From contig JBBQQC010000035.1 of NCBI GenBank assembly GCA_038216465.1, forward strand, positions 1 through 22,231: a stretch of DNA of 22,231 bases, written 5' to 3'. A program made the translations under genes and the position numbers. The notes under the pieces are model-generated. The model searched no databases. It saw only the letters and a program-made list of their open reading frames with translations, and had not been told where the DNA came from. Below are positions 17,444 through 22,231 of the stretch, in pieces (the stretch's first letter is position 1; every line of letters begins with the position of its first letter). The DNA is from JACCZX01 sp038216465 (lineage in GTDB: Bacteria > Pseudomonadota > Gammaproteobacteria > Burkholderiales > Burkholderiaceae_F).

Positions 17444-18750
17444 ATTCCGCGGTCGTGCGCGACATCGAATGTGCCGGCGGCAGCGACGTCAAGGGCTACG
17501 TACTGCAGGTTGGTCGCGCCGCGCGGGTGGCTTCGGTGGCGATGGCCGCGGCGCCTACCCGCTGCAAAGACACGGCGCTGCACGCGATTGCGCGGTTGCT
17601 GCGCCGTCAGGCAGAGGGAACCAAGCGCGCCAATGCGCTCGACGTCGAGCGTGCGCGCAACAGTGGCATGCAGCCGGCGCTGCTTGATCGCCTGACGCTC
17701 GACAGCGACGCGATCGAGCAGATGGCCGTCGGCATCGAACGGGTGGCGCAACTGGCCGACCCGATCGGCGAGATTACCGAGGTCAGGCCGCGCCCGAGTG
17801 GAATCAAGGTCGGGCGTATGCGCGTCCCGCTCGGAGTCGTTGCAATCGTCTACGAAAGCCGTCCCAACGTCACCGTCGACGCAGCGGCGCTGTGCATCAA
17901 GAGCGGCAACTCGGCAATCCTGCGCGGCGGTTCTGAAGCGATCGAGAGCAATCGAATGCTCGCGCAGATTGTGCGTGAAGGCCTCGCCGCGGCGGAGCTC
18001 CCTGTCGATGCCGTGCAACTGATCGACACGACCGATCGCGCCGCGGTCGGCGCGATTGCGCACATGACAGACTATGTTGACCTGCTGGTGCCGCGCGGCG
18101 GCCGCGGACTGATCGAGCACCTGATGCGTGAATCACGCGTACCGATGCTGAAGCATCTGGACGGTGTATGCCATGTCTACATCGACAGCGCCGCCGACGT
18201 CGACAAGGCAATCGCGATTGCGGACAACGCAAAGACGCAGCGCTACGGCACGTGCAACACGATGGAGACGCTGCTGGTCGCGCAAAGCATCGCAGAGCGT
18301 GTTCTACCCGCGCTGGGCCGCATCTACCAGGCGAAGGGGGTCGAGTTGCGCGGCTGTCCGGAGTCGCGCGCAATCCTGGAAGCCGCTGGCGTCACCGGCG
18401 TCGTCGATGCGGTTGACGAGGACTGGCGCACCGAATATCTAGCGCCGGTTCTTTCGGTGTCGACACTGCCGGGCATCGACGAAGCCATTTCGCACATCAA
18501 TACTTTCGGCAGCAAGCACACCGACGCGATCGTCACCGAGAACCATACGGCCGCAATGCGATTCTTGCGCGAGGTCGATTCGGCGTCGGTCATCGTCAAT
18601 GCATCGACGCGATTCGCGGACGGCTTCGAGTTCGGGCTCGGCGCCGAGATCGGTATTTCAAACGACAAGCTGCACGCACGCGGACCGGTCGGTCTCGAGG
18701 GGTTGACATCGCTGAAGTACGTCGTCTTCGGCAACGGCGAAGTCAGGTAG
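17440..18750 (+). CDS. proA: Gamma-glutamyl phosphate reductase
   Basis: ProA reduces gamma-glutamyl phosphate to glutamate-5-semialdehyde with NADPH, the second step of proline synthesis. It belongs to the aldehyde dehydrogenase superfamily. The 436-residue length is close to the usual 415-425. Visible features are PLGVVAIVYESRPNVTVDAA, the nucleotide-binding GNSAILRGGSEA, VPRGGRGLIEHL and the catalytic YGTCNTMETLLV with Cys272. The C-terminal VIVNASTRFADGFEFGLGAE is diagnostic. It starts at the ATGA overlap with holA; holA followed by proA is common in betaproteobacteria, whereas gammaproteobacteria usually have nadD there. proB is not in the window. Confidence 0.97.
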   Translation: MNSAVVRDIECAGGSDVKGYVLQVGRAARVASVAMAAAPTRCKDTALHAIARLLRRQAEGTKRANALDVERARNSGMQPALLDRLTLDSDAIEQMAVGIERVAQLADPIGEITEVRPRPSGIKVGRMRVPLGVVAIVYESRPNVTVDAAALCIKSGNSAILRGGSEAIESNRMLAQIVREGLAAAELPVDAVQLIDTTDRAAVGAIAHMTDYVDLLVPRGGRGLIEHLMRESRVPMLKHLDGVCHVYIDSAADVDKAIAIADNAKTQRYGTCNTMETLLVAQSIAERVLPALGRIYQAKGVELRGCPESRAILEAAGVTGVVDAVDEDWRTEYLAPVLSVSTLPGIDEAISHINTFGSKHTDAIVTENHTAAMRFLREVDSASVIVNASTRFADGFEFGLGAEIGISNDKLHARGPVGLEGLTSLKYVVFGNGEVR

Positions 18751-18767
18751 CTCGCGCCTTCAGTTTG

Positions 18768-19193
18768 ATGAGCGACGCGTATCTGTGGATCAAGGCGCTG
18801 CACATTATCTTCGTGACCAGCTGGTTTGCCGGGCTGTTTTACCTTCCGCGCATCTATGTAAATCTGGCGACGGCTGAAGACGCCGCGACGCGCGAGCGAC
18901 TGTTGACAATGGCTCGCAAGCTGCTTCGCTTTACGACCGGCCTAGCGATATTTGCACTGGCCTTCGGTGCCTGGCTGCTCAGCTACGGCGTCGGGATCGG
19001 CGCGGCCTGGATGAACGCGAAACTTGCGCTGGTACTCGTCGTCCTTGCCTACCATGGTGGGTGCGCCCACTTGTACGGCAGGTTCGTTCGCGGCGAAGTC
19101 AGGCATTCTCACGTCTGGTTTCGCTGGTTTAACGAGGCGCCCGTTTTTCTGTTGGCCGCGATTGTCATCCTGGTAGTCGTGAAGCCGTTTTAA
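18768..19193 (+). CDS. hemJ: HemJ/CopD-family membrane protein (UPF0093-like)
   Basis: A small membrane protein of 141 residues with about four hydrophobic helices (5-30, 53-75, 82-103, 122-140). It resembles HemJ, the haem-containing protoporphyrinogen IX oxidase used by many proteobacteria that lack HemG and HemY. Matching features are the N-terminal WIKALHIIFVTSWFAGLFYLPR with His12, the NAKLALVLVV...YH stretch with Lys85 and His96, and the C-terminal FNEAPVFLLAAIVILVVVKPF. Databases also label such proteins 'CopD family', so a role other than haem synthesis is possible. ATG 18768 is chosen over the adjacent TTG 18765. The gene lies 17 bases after proA and 6 bases before the isomerase-like gene. 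Confidence 0.8.
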   Translation: MSDAYLWIKALHIIFVTSWFAGLFYLPRIYVNLATAEDAATRERLLTMARKLLRFTTGLAIFALAFGAWLLSYGVGIGAAWMNAKLALVLVVLAYHGGCAHLYGRFVRGEVRHSHVWFRWFNEAPVFLLAAIVILVVVKPF

Positions 19194-19199
19194 GGACAT

Positions 19200-19802
19200 A
19201 TGGACAAGACCGTCGATTACTTTATGACTCCGGTGTCGCCTTTCACGTATCTCGGGCACGCACGCTTTCGTGAAATTTGCGCCCAGCATCAGGCGAAGAT
19301 CAACCTGCGCGTGATGGACCTCGGGAAGGTGTTTCCGGTGTCGGGCGGGCTCGCGTTAAAGGATCGCCCGCCACAGCGACGTGCGTACCGGATGATGGAG
19401 CTCAAACGTTGGCGCGATTTTCTCGGCGTGCCGCTAACCCTGGAGCCGAAGCACTTTCCGGTGCCCGCCGAACCTGCGGCAACGCTGATTCTGGCAGCGC
19501 TGGAGCAGCACGGCGTTGCAGCGGCACTGGATATCGCGGGTGACTGTGGCCGCGCAGTGTGGGCCGAAGAACGCGACCTCAGTGATGCGGGGGTGCTCGC
19601 TGAAATCGTCAGCGCGCGCAAGCTCGATGCACGGGCGCTGCTGGAACACGCACGCTCGGCCGAAGTCGCCGCGCGCTATGTCCAGCACTCGCAGGAGGCG
19701 ATCATGCGCAACGTGTTCGGCTCGCCAACATACATCTATCAGGACGAGCTGTTCTGGGGCCAGGATCGCCTGGAGTTTCTCGATCGAGCCCTGGGGCGGT
19801 GA
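19200..19802 (+). CDS. 2-hydroxychromene-2-carboxylate isomerase family protein
   Basis: A 200-residue thioredoxin-fold protein of the DsbA/kappa-GST-like family. The best-known member is the glutathione-dependent 2-hydroxychromene-2-carboxylate isomerase of naphthalene breakdown. Visible features are YFMTPVSPFTYLGH with the catalytic Ser13, PPQRRAYRMMELKRW, the PKHFPVP cis-proline region, and the C-terminal NVFGSPTYIYQDELFWGQDRLEFL. No aromatic-degradation genes are nearby, so the chromosomal role is probably a different glutathione-dependent reaction. AAGGA lies three bases before the ATG. Its TGA overlaps the next gene's GTG start (GTGA, 19799-19802). Confidence 0.88.
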   Translation: MDKTVDYFMTPVSPFTYLGHARFREICAQHQAKINLRVMDLGKVFPVSGGLALKDRPPQRRAYRMMELKRWRDFLGVPLTLEPKHFPVPAEPAATLILAALEQHGVAAALDIAGDCGRAVWAEERDLSDAGVLAEIVSARKLDARALLEHARSAEVAARYVQHSQEAIMRNVFGSPTYIYQDELFWGQDRLEFLDRALGR

Positions 19803-20977
19803 CCACCGCGTCGTTTTTCGCGGTATGCCCGCGCGGGCTTGAAGCCACGCTCTCCGCAGAGCTCGTTGCGCTGGGCGCGCAAGCGCTGCGCACCGAAGCA
19901 GGCGGTGTGGCATTCAGCGGCACCCTTTCCATCGCCTACGCGGCAAACCTGCATTCGCGCATTGCCAGCCGCATTCTGTGGCAGGTCGGGCGGCGCGGTT
20001 ATCGGACTGAACAGCATTTGTACGATGCTACGCAGGAGGTGCGCTGGCAGGACTTGATGTCATCGCAACAGACGCTGCGCGTCGACGTGACCGCATCGCA
20101 CTCGCCGCTGCAGAGCCTGGAGTTCGCGATGCTGCGCATCAAGGACGGCATCGTCGACCGGCTGCGCGACCTCACCGGCGCACGGCCTTCGATCGATCGG
20201 ACAAATCCTGACGTGCGCGTGTTCGCGTACCTCGATGCGTCGACCGTCACCCTGTATGTCGATCTATCCGGCGAAGCGCTGTTCAAACGCGGCTGGCGCG
20301 CCGACAAAGGCGAGGCGCCGCTAAAGGAAAACATGGCCGCCGGTTTGCTCGCGCTGGCGGGGTGGTCACCGTCCACGGCGCTCGCAGACCTTTTCTGCGG
20401 CAGCGGCACGATCGTCATCGAGGCTGCCTCGATGAGCGCCGGGCATGCGCCGGGTCTGAGTCGCCGCTTCGCCTTCGAGCAGTTGACGGGATTCGATTCG
20501 CACGCGTGGCGCCGGCTGAAGGACGCTGCGCGCGCAGCCGTCAACGATTGCGACAGCGCATCGCTGGCAGGCTCCGATATCTCAAGCCGCGTCATCGAGC
20601 AGGCCATCGCGAATGCGAAGCTCGCCGGTCTGCAATCCTGGCTGGACGATGGACGTTTGCGGTTCGAGGCCGCCGACGCGCGTGTGGCTGCGCCGAAGGC
20701 GCCGCGCGGCATGATCATTTCCAACCCGCCCTATGGCGAGCAGAGCGCGCCGCGCTCGGCCTCGGTTCCCGCGATGATGCGCAACGTTGCCGATCGCCTC
20801 AAACAGCAGTTTGCCGGCTGGGACGCATGGTTTCTGACATCCGATAGACAGCTACCAAAGCAGATGCGTCTGCAGGAAACGCGCAAGACCGTACTGTTCA
20901 ACGGACCGATCGAGTGCCGCTTCTTCCGCTTTGAGGTGGTGGCGGGTAGCTACCGCGCGCAACACCGGGAAGCTTGA
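19799..20977 (+). CDS. rlmL: THUMP-domain 23S rRNA guanine-N2 methyltransferase (RlmL-type)
   Basis: A SAM-dependent N2-methyltransferase of the RlmL/YcbY N-terminal type, expected to methylate 23S rRNA at the position equivalent to G2445. The 392-residue protein has an N-terminal ferredoxin-like and THUMP part (about 1-165; SFFAVCPRGLEATLSAEL, LYVDLSGEALFKRGWR) and a Rossmann methyltransferase (about 170-392). SAM motif I is DLFCGSGTIVIEAA (198-211) and the catalytic motif is SNPPYGE (308-314). In E. coli RlmL is fused to RlmK; here only the RlmL half is present, as is common outside the gammaproteobacteria. It starts at GTG within the GTGA overlap with the isomerase-like gene. No terminator hairpin is evident after it. 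Confidence 0.9.
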   Translation: MTTASFFAVCPRGLEATLSAELVALGAQALRTEAGGVAFSGTLSIAYAANLHSRIASRILWQVGRRGYRTEQHLYDATQEVRWQDLMSSQQTLRVDVTASHSPLQSLEFAMLRIKDGIVDRLRDLTGARPSIDRTNPDVRVFAYLDASTVTLYVDLSGEALFKRGWRADKGEAPLKENMAAGLLALAGWSPSTALADLFCGSGTIVIEAASMSAGHAPGLSRRFAFEQLTGFDSHAWRRLKDAARAAVNDCDSASLAGSDISSRVIEQAIANAKLAGLQSWLDDGRLRFEAADARVAAPKAPRGMIISNPPYGEQSAPRSASVPAMMRNVADRLKQQFAGWDAWFLTSDRQLPKQMRLQETRKTVLFNGPIECRFFRFEVVAGSYRAQHREA

Positions 20978-21040
20978 GCAATGATCACTCGGTACAACGC
21001 TTGTGTGAAATTTGCGTAGCTGCCATGCTGCATATGCAAC

Positions 21041-21062
21041 ATCGGCCCTGTGAATATCGGCC
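21041..21062 (+). repeat. Direct heptamer repeat upstream of the cyclase gene
   Basis: ATCGGCC occurs at 21041-21047 and again at 21056-21062, 15 bases apart start to start. It lies just upstream of the candidate -35 (21063). A short palindrome TGCATATGCA lies about ten bases before it. Paired repeats next to a promoter could be regulator half-sites, but such short repeats also arise by chance in GC-rich DNA. Confidence 0.25.
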
Positions 21063-21090
21063 TTAACTCGGTTTGCACGCGCCGCAAAAT
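21063..21090 (+). promoter_or_regulatory. Candidate promoter of the cyclase gene
   Basis: TTAACT (21063-21068, 4 of 6 match to TTGACA) and CAAAAT (21085-21090, 4 of 6 match to TATAAT) are separated by 16 bases. The ATG at 21097 follows six bases after the -10, the same spacing as at leuS. AAGG lies only two bases before that ATG, too close to be a normal ribosome binding site. The 119 bases between rlmL and this start (20978-21096) hold no other gene. Confidence 0.4.
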
Positions 21091-21096
21091 AAGGCG

Positions 21097-22231
21097 ATGC
21101 GACTCCATGATGGGTTTGTAACACAGGTCAATTTGGCACCGACCGTCGGCGTCGCTGCAGCCTTGCCGCCGGCGGTTGGCTTTGACATTCTTAAGCGTCG
21201 CCTAGCTGTGGTCAACGAAAGCATTCCGCTCCTTGCAGACACCACGCGAGTCATACGTACGGTGCTGGTGGTCGATGTGGTCGAATCGGTGCGCCTGATG
21301 CAGGAAGACGAGACGGGCACGATCCAGCGCTGGCGCAGCTTTGTCGATCACGTCGTGCATAAACTGCTGCCGCCCAATCAGGCGCGCATGGTCAAGAGCC
21401 TGGGCGACGGCATGATGGTCGAGCTGCCCGATGTGCACAAAGCGGTCGCAGTCGCCTTCGCGATGCAGGACGCGTGTGCCACGATCAATCAATCGTTGCC
21501 GACCGAGCGGCGCATGCGATTGCGCATCGGCATTCACGTCAGCCCGCTGGTGGCCGATGAGTACGACGTGTACGGACACGGAGTCAACCTCGCGGCGCGC
21601 CTGACCACGCTGGCCGGGCCGGATGAGATTGTCGTATCGGCCGAAGTGCGCGATCAGTTGACGCCGGCGCTTGATGCCGATGTCGAAGACCTGGGTGACT
21701 GCTACGTCAAGCATGTCCAGCAGCCGGTACGGGCGTTTCGACTCGGCTTGCCGGGCGAGCAGCCGGTGATCGATACGCTCGCATCGAGCGACGACTTGCG
21801 CGCGACGATCGCCGTGATTCCGTTTACGCCGCGCAGCGTCAGCGCGGGCACCGACGTGCTGGGTCAGGTATTGGCCGACGAAGCGATCGCAGTCTTGTCG
21901 CGCTCACCCGAAGTCAACGTCGTGTCGCGGCTGTCGACGACTGCGTTTCAGGGCCGCGATGTCAAGCTCGACGATGTCAGCGCGTATCTGCGCGCACACT
22001 ACGTCGTTGCCGGCTCATACAACGTCGACGGGGATCGGCTGACATTGAAAGCCGAAATGGCGGACACTCGAACAATGCAGGTTGCCTGGACGCAAACGCT
22101 GAAGGGAAGCGTCAGAGGCATCGTTGGCGGCGAAGATCCGCTGGCGAACCGGCTCGCGTCCGAAGCGTGCGCAGCCATGATGGTGCGTGAATTGAATCGT
22201 GCGCAGGGCCAGGCGGCGCAGAGCCTTGAAA
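21097..22231 (+). CDS. Class III adenylate/guanylate cyclase with TolB-N/FlgO-like domain, 5' part
   Basis: The frame is open from ATG 21097 to the right edge (378 residues, incomplete). Residues about 54-215 form a class III nucleotidyl cyclase catalytic domain: RTVLVVDVVESVRLM with metal ligand Asp60, MVKSLGDGMMVEL with Lys100 and the second metal ligand Asp104 (44 residues apart, as in canonical cyclases), and DVYGHGVNLAARL with Asp157, Asn164 and Arg168. All key residues are present, so it should be active. The Lys/Asp pair fits ATP as substrate. From about 236 on, IAVIPF...LADEAIAVLSR...YVVAGSYNVDGDRL resembles the TolB-N/FlgO-like domain often fused to such cyclases, usually followed by TPRs. 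The start is uncertain: homologues usually begin just before the cyclase domain, so GTG 21208 is an alternative. No membrane segment is seen. Confidence 0.87.
   Translation, partial: MRLHDGFVTQVNLAPTVGVAAALPPAVGFDILKRRLAVVNESIPLLADTTRVIRTVLVVDVVESVRLMQEDETGTIQRWRSFVDHVVHKLLPPNQARMVKSLGDGMMVELPDVHKAVAVAFAMQDACATINQSLPTERRMRLRIGIHVSPLVADEYDVYGHGVNLAARLTTLAGPDEIVVSAEVRDQLTPALDADVEDLGDCYVKHVQQPVRAFRLGLPGEQPVIDTLASSDDLRATIAVIPFTPRSVSAGTDVLGQVLADEAIAVLSRSPEVNVVSRLSTTAFQGRDVKLDDVSAYLRAHYVVAGSYNVDGDRLTLKAEMADTRTMQVAWTQTLKGSVRGIVGGEDPLANRLASEACAAMMVRELNRAQGQAAQSLE

Noticed and set aside
17050..18120. Minus-strand open frame (356 residues) across holA and proA
   Set aside because: It spans the antisense of two well-supported genes and their junction; its translation shows no domain.
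21029..21038. TGCATATGCA considered as a full terminator or riboswitch stem after rlmL
   Set aside because: It is only a 10-base AT-centred palindrome without a loop or U-tract, too weak for a terminator.

Overview
The window is a dense stretch of chromosomal housekeeping genes from a high-GC proteobacterium, most likely a betaproteobacterium (Burkholderiales or Nitrosomonadales-like). Three things point there: the conserved neighbourhoods (DUF2782 - thrB of the APH-fold type - BPSS1780-family membrane protein next to polA; leuS-lptE-holA-proA-hemJ), an outer-membrane LPS lipoprotein (LptE) and close similarity of PolA to the E. coli enzyme. No tRNA, rRNA, CRISPR array, IS element or prophage is visible. 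The only mobile element recognised is an intein inside the UvrD/PcrA helicase gene.

Layout. 1-640 (-): xseB then ispA (cut by the left edge), joined by an ATGA overlap. 656-1519 (+): 3-mercaptopyruvate sulfurtransferase, which converges on a ZIP metal transporter (1516-2286, -). A strong intrinsic terminator (2310-2331) separates the transporter from a dienelactone hydrolase (2370-3134, -), which follows polA (3233-5971, -). Divergent from polA is a plus-strand cluster: LOG-family nucleotide hydrolase, DUF2782 protein, thrB, BPSS1780 membrane protein and a transglutaminase-like protein (5989-9978). Its last gene overlaps, tail to tail, the minus-strand uvrD/pcrA gene (9941-13195). Divergent from uvrD is a long plus-strand cluster: leuS, lptE, holA, proA, hemJ-like, 2-hydroxychromene-2-carboxylate isomerase-like and an rlmL-type methyltransferase (13255-20977). 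Several of its junctions are translationally coupled. After 119 bases without a gene, a class III nucleotidyl cyclase fused to a TolB-N/FlgO-like domain begins and runs off the right edge.

Main points for a second look. The helicase carries a complete-looking 354-residue intein inserted exactly inside helicase motif III (GDDDQ | SIY), so the repair helicase cannot be active before splicing. The intein has canonical splicing residues, but its central domain shows no recognisable LAGLIDADG or HNH signature. Separately, several genes (leuS most clearly, also sseA, xseB and the cyclase gene) have a -10-like hexamer only 6-8 bases before the start codon. This suggests leaderless or nearly leaderless transcripts. 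No intergenic stretch exceeds 300 bases.
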